Source of the DNA: Undaria pinnatifida
Taxonomy: Eukaryota > Sar > Phaeophyceae > Laminariales > Alariaceae
NCBI GenBank assembly: GCA_012845835.1
Contig: JABAKD010000002.1
Coordinates: 16,577,629 to 16,641,628 of the forward strand
Direction of reading: 5' to 3'
DNA length: 64,000 bases
How positions within the stretch are numbered: position 1 is the stretch's first letter; the number at the start of each line of letters is the position of its first letter. The translations under genes and the position numbers were made by a program. Of this stretch, positions 21,627 through 33,700 are shown piece after piece. The notes below the pieces were generated by a model, which saw nothing but the letters and a program-made list of their open reading frames with translations, had not been told where the DNA came from and did not search any database.

Positions 21627-24444
21627 CTTGTAACCCAGATTTTTTTTTTGTCAAAACGTGCTACCCCTATGATACGTGTCTCAGAGCGCATCCAGAGAAA
21701 TATGCAGCTTCAGCGGTGTTTACAACCTGGCCTAGCTTCGACAAAGCGGCCTTTAAATCACCCTGTTCACCCTTGCGTATATACTAGCTAGCACGAAGGA
21801 GAGTCCCCGACCTACATCCTTCATAACGACATACACAACCCGCAACATGCGCGATCGGTGATCTTGGCGTATCATACACAACTTGCAAAGATGAGCTTCG
21901 GCGAAATCCTCCACATACGTACTATAGTGTATTTTGAAGTTTTAACAAAAATGCAGTAACGATTTGATGTTTGTAGTCGACTCCCGCCATTTTGCAGGTG
22001 TGCACACATGGGTCACTTTTGGTGGACGTACACAACCAGGTAGTTTGTAGTAGAAATGTGTCGATGTATTAATAAAGTAGTCCAAAACACGTGGGTGCAG
22101 GTGTCTCCTCATTACTCATTACATCTTCATTCCGAGAAAGTTCCCAACGCGGTCGGTGTTTTACGTTTGAGTTTGTGATATGATACGACGGCTGTGGGCC
22201 AAAAGCGGCAAAACAGCCCTCGCCCGTACGTCAGTGTGGGCATGGGTGTTCTTCCCATTAGTTAAACCAACATTTCTACCCATCTACATCCAGCACAACC
22301 AGAGTCCGTGCCGACGCCACCTCCTAGAGGGACGAGCTCTGTCATGCTGTGGTCACGCATTACAAAAACAGAGATGAGACATGCAAACGCAGCTGTAGAT
22401 TGAGAGTTCGTTTCTTCTGCTTCATTAGATTGGGATGAACAAGTGGCCTCACCTCCCCCGAGGGCTGGTGGGGGCAGCCACCGCCAACAGGGAGGGAATT
22501 ATAACTTGATCAAGAACGCGGGAATGTTACTCGTGTTGACGATGCCAACGAGGCCAAAGCAACGCTCCCCAAGATCCGAGGGACCGGGAACCGGGATGCG
22601 GATCGGATGACTGAGCTGCTTCCTCAGCTTCTCGCTCCTTCACTCTGTTTTTTCGGTGAAGCTTACAATAGATTGTCCTGCAACAGCGAGCGACCGACTC
22701 GTCGTAGCAAACATGTTCATCTTGGTATTTTTCCTGAGCGGGCTCGGTTGGTGCATCCCTGGCCTCTCAGGCCTCCCACTTGAACACCGCCTCCTTTCAA
22801 TACTTCCATTCCTTGCGGAACGGCCCAGCTTCTCTTTGATTTCTCCTACATCTTTTTTTTCGTGTTTTCAGTTGTTTCTTGAGTTTTCAACTGTTTCCTT
22901 CAAATTTGGCTTAAAACTGCCAAGTCGGTATTGGACTTTCCTATTTATTTTTCTTTACTCTTCATCTTTTTGATTTTTTTCGTCTGTGGAAGTTGAATAC
23001 GAAGTATCATCGTACCAGGTCCCATATGAGATCAGCTTAGCTCATCAGCTATTTTATCATATTTTCTCTACTCTTTTTATTTATTTTTGTTTATGGAGGT
23101 TTAATACGAAGTATCATCATACCAGGTCCCAGCTGGGCTCAGCTTGGCTCATCATCTCATCTGTGCTGTACTTACTCTTTCGTGCATGCAAGGTATTATT
23201 CGAAGCATCATACCAAGTACCAAGTAGTACCGGTACACCAGGTTTGTACGTAATACATTGTTGAATCACAAAAAATGCACTCCCAGCTCAGCTCAGCTCA
23301 GGCTATAGCTCAGCAGCACAGCGCAGCGCAGGGCCGTGCGGTGCCGTGCGGTGCCGTGCCCTGCCCTGCGGTGCTGCGCCGTGTTGCGCCGTGTTGCGCC
23401 GTGCTCTCACTCGCACATATACTACCTGGTATCATGCGAAGTACCAGGTACCAGGTACGGGTACGTGCGTGTGTACTCGGCTTTTTGTTTTCTTCATTGA
23501 TAATCCTGTCTCGGTCCCCTCCATGTTTGTTTTTTTGCGAATATTACACCCGTACTGTCGATCAGAACGTGACATCGCCAACAAGCACACAGCACAGCGC
23601 AGAGCAATCAGCTCCGCACAAGTAGCTCTTGGCATTAACAAATCGCTAGTCGCATCAAATCATAGGCCTCTTCTTTCTGCCTCCTCCACATTTATTGTAT
23701 TCTTCCCTGCATTAGGGTTGTGCCTATTTCTTGTACAATACCAGGTATGTAGAAACCAGTCCTAGGAGTTCTGAGATCATTCCTTGCATCGGTTCTGGTC
23801 ATGCAGCAACGCGGTGATTGTTGGGCCTGCAATGCCGAACGCAATGAATGCGAGGGCGGAACATATGCAAGTCAACACGCTAGACTGCGTGTAAGGAAAA
23901 AAAGAAAGGAGAACAAGAAAAAACAAAAAACAAAAAGGAAAAAGATGGAGAGAAATGGAAAGAAGAAGGCACGCAGGGGGGAAGGGAAGAGGTACTGAGT
24001 ACCCACAGCAAGTCCAAACTCCAAACACATCAACAGCATTTATTTACTACGACGTGAGTAATTCAAAGGAAAATGAACATTCAAAAGGGAGCGTGATTGC
24101 GAGACCGGCGCGGAGAGCATACCTGCCCAAAACCCTGACGGAACCCGTTACTCCATTGTGCAGGATCTCACGCACTAGGTGTACCTTCCCTGGCTGTATC
24201 GCGAGGTCTGTCAGGTCCATGCACACGGTGGGACAGAGCAGAACCAATACCGCGATGATTTTAGGCGGACGAGGACGTAGGGTTTCTAAAGAGCAAAACG
24301 CAAATCGGGACGTGGGGGACACGGGACTGTGAGATGAACGCATGCACAACACACTGGCAACAGGCACACCACCGTACACTACACCACGCACGCTACGCTG
24401 CATTGTGTTTGAAGCAGAGTAGATCCAGTCTCACTAAGCTCCAC

Positions 24445-24723
24445 ATGGCGCACTCCGTTGTCCCGTGTGTGCAAGGGATCGTGGTGGGGTGTGTCCTCAT
24501 GTTCTTGCTCCAGCGGCAGCGGCCACCGGCGGCGAAAAATGGAGCACCTGGGGAGAAGACTGCATCCCCGAGCTCGAGCCAGCCCAGCGGTGGGATAACA
24601 ATGATGCATGACCATGACCTTCCATCGCTGTCAGATGAGGAGAAGGATGCTTTGGCTGCTACGGCTCGGGCGTTGGCCACTCGCGGGAAGGGTATTTTGG
24701 CGGCAGACGAATCTACTCCCACG
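24445..24723 (+). CDS. FBA: Aldolase exon 1
   Basis: 93 codons: membrane-like N-terminal segment, Ser/Pro/Gly-rich spacer, then [20 protein letters not shown] and [11 protein letters not shown]. Donor ACG|GTGAGG. The frame is open further upstream to a Met at 24334. The codon at 24601 (ACAATGATG) has A at -3 and may be the true or alternative start. Confidence 0.88.
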
Positions 24724-27700
24724 GTGAGGAGGCGGTGGGATGTGAAGTGTGTGCGAGCTTCTACGTAGACTGCCACCAGACAAGAATGACGCTTCCCCGT
24801 CCGCGGGCACCTGGTGTCATATTTGGCGGCCTTTCACAACGTTTACGAAGAACTAGGACTGATTGTCCTTGCTGTACACATAGTCTACATACATGTGTCT
24901 CCGGTATGATACTCCGTACGTCCAGTATCCAAACAGCATTAAACTCGAATGGCTTGAAAATATCAGATGGATTGCTTGCTCGATCGACATGCCGCGTCTG
25001 TCTCGGGCAAGGAGCCACACGTGCGCGGTCTGGCGGTCTACAATATATTGCGAGTGGTCTACCTAGTGGTCTACCTATGATACCGTACGAACCAAGATGA
25101 TACATTTACTACACAACAGTTAGCCCCTCGGGACACATTCCGGAGCCGGTTTAGTCGACCACGGGGAGAATGAAAACGCCCGCGTCGAGCGATGCGTGGG
25201 AAGCTCTCAAGGTGGTATATCATACTTCCGAGGTGGCCATTTTCATCATGTACGTACATATGCCCCCTTCGGGGTTAGGGAAAACCAACTTGAAAGTGCA
25301 TACCGGTACCAGGTGGTGTGTTATCGTGAGCGTTCTACGCGGCACCGTATACATTCGTATTCGTACATACGATGTGAATATACACACGCAATCTCCTTTT
25401 TAGACTATTAACAGACGACAGCAGTGGTGGTCACAACTTTGCGCCCTCGCTGCGAGTTGCGTGGTGGCGACCTCCAGCACCACACCGGTGTCGTCCCATT
25501 TGTTTCGGTGACGTCCGATCGCATCTGTACGCCACTGTCCTTTCTGGTGCCGTGCCCTGTACCCTGGCTCGAGCGACCCTCGCTCGGAAAGGTACTCATG
25601 GCTCTCTTGTGGTTTCGTCCGAGACGTCTTCGTTGTACGTATCGATCCTACCGTGTCATATCACGCCCCGCTTGTCACATGCCAATCAGGACCGATCGGC
25701 CCGAAATCGAATCTACAATTCGAGTATCTGAATCTGCTCTCTGTAAACCTCAGCCGTATACTTGTACCAGGTAGTATAAAATATACACGCGCAATCTCCT
25801 TATTAGATTATTAATAGACGACAGTGGTGGTCACAACTTTGCGCCCTCGCTGCGAGTTGCGTGGTGGCGACCTCCAGCACCACACCGGGGTCGTCCCATT
25901 TGTTTCGGTGACGTCCGATCGCATCTGTGCACCACTGGCCTTTCTGGTGCCGTGCCCTGTACCCTGGCTCGAGCGACCCTCGCTCGAAAAGGTACTCATG
26001 GCTCTCTTGTGGTTTCGTCCGAGACGTCTTCATTGTACGTATCGATCCTACCGTGTCATATCACGCCCCGCTTGTCACATGCCAATCAGGACCGATCGGC
26101 CCAAAATCGAATCTACAATTCGAGTATCTGTATCTGCTCTCTGTAAACCTCAGCCGCGTACCAGGTAGTATTTATAGTGACCATACCAGGTACGTACGAC
26201 GCACAAATATTATCAAAACCAAAATACACCCCAGCTTTGAGATCGAAGATTAGATTTCGTCGAAACTCATCTTTGCAAGCTGTGTGTGATGCTCCGATCG
26301 CGCGTATCACTGGGAGTGTGTAATTAAGGATACTCGAATAGGTCGGCGACTCCCCTTGGAACTACAACAATGTCGCTTGTACCATATATGAGATGTGAAA
26401 AAAGACGCGTACTACGATAGAGGTACGTCGCGTTTTGGGGCCAAGTATTCATATTTCCTAAATGACGAGGCTCCTTAATGAGCTGGTCGCCCCGGTGGCG
26501 TATCAGGTTACATCGAGCCTGGTGTAGGTCAGTTTCGTGAGTTCGAGCCCCGCCGAGGGCACACTCGTATAAATTCGTTGGGACTTTTTCTTTGGCACAA
26601 ATTGACTTGCGGAAAGCGCGAGAGCGTGAGTTAGCAACACTCGATGAAAAATCGACGAGCAGTGGGACTGCTGGACCCTATGCGCGATAAAAATTGAAGG
26701 CAAGAACCGGGGGGGAGAAGGGACGACACCTGTGTCCACGGCTTGTCCAGAAGCTGGAAAGTAAAAGTGTGAGAAAAAAAACAACTATTAATTATGAATG
26801 ACATTCAATCGGGGTGCCACTCTTGTTTCGCAATACTCATGTTTTTTTATACTGCTATTAATAGCTCTGCTGTACCTAGGCCATGCGCTTGTTCGTCGAA
26901 TTGCACAAAACAAATTACTCTAGTAATACTGTTAGTAGCTCATTTTTTGGGTGAGGTATGGACCTCGTCAAGGGAGGGAGCCCCAGACATCAAATGCTGC
27001 ACCTCTCCCGTACTGCTAGTACTATTAGTAGTACTAGTAGTAGCATGTCTCACAAGGGAAATACAGAAAAACAGATACCCAAATCCGCCGCGTACCGTAT
27101 ACCAGGTGCACGTCTTGGATATTTGTGGCGTCGGCGCCATCCTGGGGTATATCCGCGCAGCTTTCCTACTTACATTGTAAACATGCATGTTTTCATTTTT
27201 CAAACTGTAACTGCTGTAAACGTCACCTCGTAATGTCACTTTGTGTGTCAACTTTGTTTGTGGTATGGACTCACCCTTGTAGTCGAGTTTACAGCTGTTC
27301 GGGCCCCGGGCTTCTGAAAGGTTCGGGGGTATAGGTGTGGGTGGTGTTACTGGTGTCATTGAATCGGTTATTTGTACTCAACGACATCACTAGAACACCC
27401 AGTGTCCACCCCCTGAGTCTTCATCCTGTAGAGGGATGCAACTTCTGCGGTCGCACACAAACTGTGTAAGCAGACGAACCAAAGCAAATAATCGCAAATT
27501 AACCGAGGGAAAGGAAGTCGAAACGTCGGCGTACCGGGTACGAATAACACAGCTAAGAAACAAGCCAAGGAATTAGAAAAAATACAAAAACAGAAGTACC
27601 ATATACATGGCCCTTTTCCCCACCCCCACCGCAACCCGCGATTGGCAGATCGGCAAGCGCCTGGAAGCTGCTGGGCTGAAAAACGACGCAGAGACGCGGC

Positions 27701-30700
27701 GTGCATACCGCGAGGTCTTGCTAGCGCACCCACGCCTCGGAGAGTGGCTGGGCGGAGTGATACTGTTCGAGGAGACTCTTCTCCAAAGCAATCGGGATGG
27801 AGTGCCGTTCGCGAAGGTGCTGCAAGACAAGAGGGTGCTCACGGGGGTCAAGACGGATAAGGGGTTGGCTCCGATTGCTGGAAGCCCCAGAGAGACTACG
27901 ACGCGCGGCATGGACACGTTGCTGGAGAGGAGCAAGGGGTATTACGCGCAGGGAGCGCGATTCGCGAAGTGGTGCGTGCGTTAACAGGGGTGACCTTTTT
28001 GAGACCCGTGTATAGCTATTAAAAAATACAAAAACTAAAGCGAGTTGTGATTTTTTTAGGCATCTAGGACGAGCGTGTATTAGTCGGCATTTGGTTTCGG
28101 CGTTTTTTCACTCCGACGTCCCCAGGCGGCTAGACTCGTTAACGCGCTGCGTCCGCAGGTACCTGGTTTTGGAGACGGGGGGACCCGGGGTGGCGGGCTT
28201 GTCGTAGGCAGGAGGGACTAGTTTTCCGCTCGGACTGGGCAGTCGCAGACGCATGCTGCGGTAGAGTTCCTCCTCAGTTGAGGACGCGGTAGCACATTTT
28301 GGCTTTTTTCTGCGTGACGGGGCTCCTTAACCCCTTTAGAGCCCCTAACCCCTCCCTATACTAACTCCAAGTGGTTTGTCCCCCAAAACGGGTTTCCAGT
28401 TCTAAAGGCGTTAACCCAACCCTAACCCCAAATTGTCGGGATGCCCTCCTTGTTTAGCGCTAGGATTTTTTGTTGTTGTATGCCTACGAGAACGTGGGTT
28501 TGTTGGTCGGATTGCACTTTCAGCCCATTCAAAAAATCAACTTTTGGGTGAGGTATATTATAGAAAAGTTTATCAAGCAACTACCCTCAGAAGGGAAAAA
28601 AAACAATGGTTGGAGCACCTCTACCGTACTAATACTACTATTAATGCTACTACTATTACTACCATTACTACTATTAGAGTACTATTAGTAGCATGTGTCT
28701 GAGGAGCTCGATAACCTACTGTGCCGATACGCAATAGTTGAGAGACAAAACGAAAGTGCAAGTCCAACGGGGTGGACCATCCCATGGTACGGCTAGCTAA
28801 TGGTACGGCTAGCTAGGTATGGCCTAGGTGCACAACAAATACAGCAGTAATACATCTCCGAACAAGAATGACATGCCGACGATGTTATTTAATACCGTAC
28901 TATTAATTGGATCTAAATATATGTTAATAGTGTTAATACTATTAACACTATTAATAGTATTAATAAGGCTAAGGAGTCCCGTAATCAAAAAAAAAAAAAA
29001 TTGCGAAAAATTGCTGTTAATACCTAGTATTAATAAGGCCTCTATCGTGGCAGGTGTCCGCACAGGATGTTGTGGACCAGCGTTCTTTTCGTTGGGCTGC
29101 GCGGGCAGTCGATGGTTGTGTCATTCGGTTCCTGTTATTCACGTGATGAACAACAGGAGATTTGGATGCGCAAACAGCATCTAAAAAAGTCCACGATGAA
29201 TGGTATATCTTCACACATCGGACAGGTCACGATCTAGATCATCTGGGTGCTATATATGTGGATATGGCATACTTGCAGGATCTGTGCAAGTACAGATCCA
29301 ACCCAGGAATTACGTGCTAGATTATGCAGATCACGCGGCTCCCACCCGGCTACATAAGTTAGACCATACAACTAATGTAAACCAGAGATATATCTGCGCT
29401 GAATGGCATAGATTATCATCAAGAGCGATCTGATCTGTTCGTTGTGTTTTTGTAACCCCTCAGTGTCTTTCGGGCTCTTGCTTACCCTGACGGCCCCGAA
29501 CAGAGTGCGCTGTAGCTTTGTGACCACAGAGCTTGTATCCCTCTAGGTTGAACAATCGGCACGGGGACTTGGGTTGAACATCGATGGCTAAAAAAAACGG
29601 GTTACTTTGAAGGACACATACACCGCTTGTATGTGTCCAACACACCCCAAGATTAGCTCCGGCGCACAACGCAAACGCAAGCGCAATGAATTTAACTACT
29701 TTGATGGTGAACCCTCCCGCCCATCCGCTCCCGTAACGGCAACACCGAATGGTGGGAACGATAGGCGTGCGACGATCCGAATCGACGCCGACGCGGGTCT
29801 GCCGACGCGAGAAGCCATCTTCGCTAACGCGGAGGGTCTGGCTCAGTACGCCGCCATCTCCCAGGCGGCCGGCCTGACGCCCATTGTGGAGCCGGAGCTA
29901 CTCATTGAGGGGACCCACAGTCCCGAGCTGTTCGCTGAGGTAGGATGTTTTTGGTTGCGGTACCCCCTTGTGAGCCCCATGTGTAGCGATAAAACAACTT
30001 GGGCGTGCGGTAATATACCCATGTGTAGCGATAAAACAGAGTGAGAGTGCGGTCCTTTGTCCATGGTTAGCGATAAATCAGAATGAAAGTGCGGTCTTAT
30101 GGTCACAGTTACTGATGAAACAGATTTTGCGTGCGTTCCTACACCCGCGTGTGTAGCGATAAACAGGTCGAGAGGGCGATCTTGTGCCCGTGTGTAGCGA
30201 TAAAACAGATTGGGAGCGCGGTAGTATACCCATGTGTAGCGACAAAACAGATTGAGTGTGCGGCCCTTTATCCCCGATGTGTAGCGTTAAATCAGAATGA
30301 GAGTGAGGTCTTATTTGAACAGGGTGAGCGTGCATCGCACGATAACTCACGCTACACGCGTGTCGTGTTAATGTGGATCCTTGCATTGAAACCCCCTACA
30401 CTACAATGAGCATCCTCTGTCTAACCTGGCAGCCTGCGTTCCCTCGTGTGGTTGATGATGTTATCGTCATTGTGTTCATCGTGTTTTCCCGCTAGACTCT
30501 CTAAGGGGGTCACCCATCGACGACAACCCTAGGTGGCGTTTGACCTGTTCCAGGCGTGTACAGTATTCAATAAAAATCGACGAACATAAAAAGCTAAAAT
30601 GTGGGAAACGCTGAACCCTATCCGCGATAAAAATGAACCCATGTACCGGGGGGGAGAAGGGAAGACACGTGTGGCCACGGCTTGCTAATAATATAGCTGA

Positions 30701-33700
30701 GGGTAAACCCTCTACCGGGTTGAGCTGGAGAGTACGAGTGGTAGAAGTAGCCCAACGCAACTTCGCACAGCCAAGGCAGCAGCGGTGCGTGCCTGACGCG
30801 TTCTCGTGTTCCAGTATATGAATGCATTACACGGAGGGGGGGGGGGGGGGGGTTGTCGCTCACCTTATGGAATGGGTAAGCTCGGACGGAGCCCATGGGC
30901 AGTCCCAAACGATTCCCGGCATTGGTATGAGCAACACCGAGGTAGGATGGGAGTGCCTCGTTAGTACACTGAAGAGCGCTTGCTGTGCGCCGTCTTCCTG
31001 TTCGCGTGAGGCCTCTCGACGACGATACCACACCATCAAAACGTGCAAAAAAATCGACAAATATTTCAATAATGCTTTGGGTTCCCCGCCCCCCCTGTTG
31101 GCGCTACCTGCGTAGGTGAGCGAGCGTGTCTTGGGTGCGGTGTACGGCGCGTTGTCCGAGGCGGGCGTGTACCTGGAGGGGACGCTTCTCAAGCCGCAGA
31201 TGATTATGGCAGGTGTCGACGCCCCCGAGAAGAAGGTAAGAGGTATAAATGTTAATTTTATCACTAAGACCTGGTGCCTTGTGCACGACATGATACCGTG
31301 CAGCACGCAGGATGGTATATCACATCTCCTCGGAAAAAAATTGGAGTTGATGGTCTCGACAATGCTCTACTCCAACTTCAAATAGTGTCTTCCGCGAAAC
31401 GTGAGTGCAGCTGTGAAAGGGTTACCCACGGCGTGTGCAGCCCCCGGCCCACCCCCCCCCCACCCGGCGCTCTCCGCTCGACCCGACCACAAAATACGAG
31501 CAAAATACCACAAGTACAATATGCCACAATGTACCGCAGTATACCACCAACTGCCCCACCAGATCCCACCACGTCCCACCAAATACCACCGAATACCGCA
31601 ACCAACTATCTGGGAACCCCTCGCGCCGCCCAAAACCTTCTTGTGAAACTGCACGCATCGGACAGCTCACGATCTGTTGTAACTCACATATAGATCATAT
31701 GTGTATGTCGTTATGATATGGTGTGGAGGACCTGTGTAGTGCGGATCAAACCCACCAGGAATCATGGATGCGCTCTTTATAGATCGTTCAGATCATCCAG
31801 CTCTCACCCGGCAACATAATCTGTAGGCCATGCAGATCACATAGGCCAGGGTAATATTTTCCATGAAAGGCACATATCATGAACATGAGGATCTGCCCCG
31901 AAAGACACAGATCGTGGATACGAGCTGCATCTGCCCTGAAGTACACAGATCATGAATAGGGGTGACGCGTGCCACGATGGAGGTAGAACATTGTGGCTAA
32001 AATCATTTCTGGACTAGAGGGCTCCTTCACCAAAAATCGTGGGAAATGCCATTTTTTCGTTCATGGTAATATTAGTTTGTTGTATACGTGTATATGTAGG
32101 TCATGCGAAGGGGTTTTCTTTCATCGGGTTGCGCTTTCGGTTTTTGTCGAAATCTGTATTTGGATGGGGTATGGAGCTTTCTCAAGCGGAAAAAAAATCA
32201 GAAAAAAAAAGAGTGCAACTCTACCGTAGCACGCGCTGGCTCTAATTTGCCCCACTCGTGCATGTTTGCAGGCAAGCCCAGCCCTTACGGCGGAGCTGAC
32301 GCTTCGCACCTTGCGGAGACGTGTTCCTCCCGCCGTGCCGGGGGTGTTTTTTCTGTCCGGTGGGCAGTCAGAAGAGGAAGCGACGGTAAACCTAGACCTC
32401 ATCAACAGGACGGCGGCGGAGGACGTCGGGCGGAGACACCCGTGGGCGATGAGCTTTAGCTTCGGCCGCAGTCTGCAGGCCAGCGTTCTCAAGGTGTGTG
32501 ATCTTTTCACCCCTTTGGGCCTTCGGGGGATAACATTGTCGACATGGTGGTAAAACGATTGCAGCATCGTCTACACGAAAACAGCCCGGGCTGCTGCCGG
32601 GGCAGAAACTGTTTCCGAAGTACCGTGTCAGGGGTTGAACGACACGCGCACAGCTTGCTGATATTCGTACAGCTAGCTAGCTGTGCATGATATGTTTCCC
32701 CAAGTACTCCAAGTACTGTGTTAGAGGCTGAACACACAGCACGCTGATACTCGTACAGCTAGCTAGCTGTGCAGGATATGTTTCCCGAGTACCGTGTCAG
32801 GGGCTGAACGACGCGCGCCCAGCATGCTGATACTCGTACAGCTAGCTAGCTGCACGGTCTTCGTGTTACAGATGTTGACAAAAATCGCATTTCTCGTGTT
32901 TGTGGTCAATGTGAATCGGCACCCAAAAGGCTTAAAGGGAGGCTATTGGTAGGAAGGGGCGAGGGTATGCTCCCACAGACGTGTACCAACCTAGACAGGA
33001 ATGCACTTACCACGCGCGATGACGGCGATCGTGGTGTATCTGCGTTGTATGAGGGCAGCCTACGGCATCTGCTGCTGCGGTGGGAGCAACAGCACCGTGT
33101 GGGTATTCCTTTGTATATGTTAAAACGCTTCCGTCCAGGGTGGTATGCTGTATTGCAGCGGCAATTAGGGATGCTGTCGTGCTGTTCCCCAGCATGCTGC
33201 TCAACTGGACGGTCGGACAAGGGACGAACTTACCGTAGTACCTATCGTCAACAATGGAGTAGCTCTCCTACCTACGCACGTACTGCATAACCCGCAAGAG
33301 AACGCACCCACCCGAATTTCAAAAGCGTGTTTTTTTTTTTGCGAAACAAGAGCGGCACACACGGCGAAAATGGCCACACTTGATCTGGCCAATGTTGCCG
33401 CGCACGCTCACGGCCCTCTCTTTGAAGAGGATTTTAGCAAACTTTTCGCTATCGCTCGAATTTCGCTACTGCTCCTCATTATAACGCGCAAGATAACACA
33501 CCGCCTGGGCCAAATTTCATAACCCAATTTCTCTTGGACAAGAGGGGCACACACGACGAAAATGATGGCTTTGGGAAAAGATCTTGTCGACATATTTATC
33601 GAGATCGTTCTCGAGATTTTTCCATAGGCGCATCGCTCGGCGTTTGCGCTTTCCCCGTCATCGAAAAAATCGATTTCGAAAAATCGCCCTGAAGGGAAGT

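Larger units (their letters stand above)
20628..24444. other. Spacer between TEN1 and the aldolase gene
   Basis: No complete gene is supported. It contains GTAGGTTCGGTAGTAGG-like steps at 20820-20905, the minisatellites at 21146 and 21577, a CTGTA run near 21417, and two related units at about 22985-23165. On the - strand an open stretch at 22499-22640 ends with VGIVNTSNIPAFLIKL and a stop; it resembles an exon but was not identified. The missing TEN1 5' exon and the promoters of both divergent genes are expected here. Confidence 0.5.

Noticed and set aside
22650-22860. Minus-strand open stretch DVGEIKEKLGRSARNGSIER and onward
   Set aside because: It ends in an in-frame stop before the 22640 stretch, has no recognised motif, and follows a poly-A run; composition alone is weak.
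26478-26590. Possible tRNA gene
   Set aside because: It has a B-box-like word but no cloverleaf: the T-arm and acceptor stems do not pair, and it continues into the SINE body.
29970-30330. CRISPR-like array of about 45-bp repeats
   Set aside because: Units are tandem and degenerate throughout with no unique spacers, and they lie in an intron of a eukaryotic gene.
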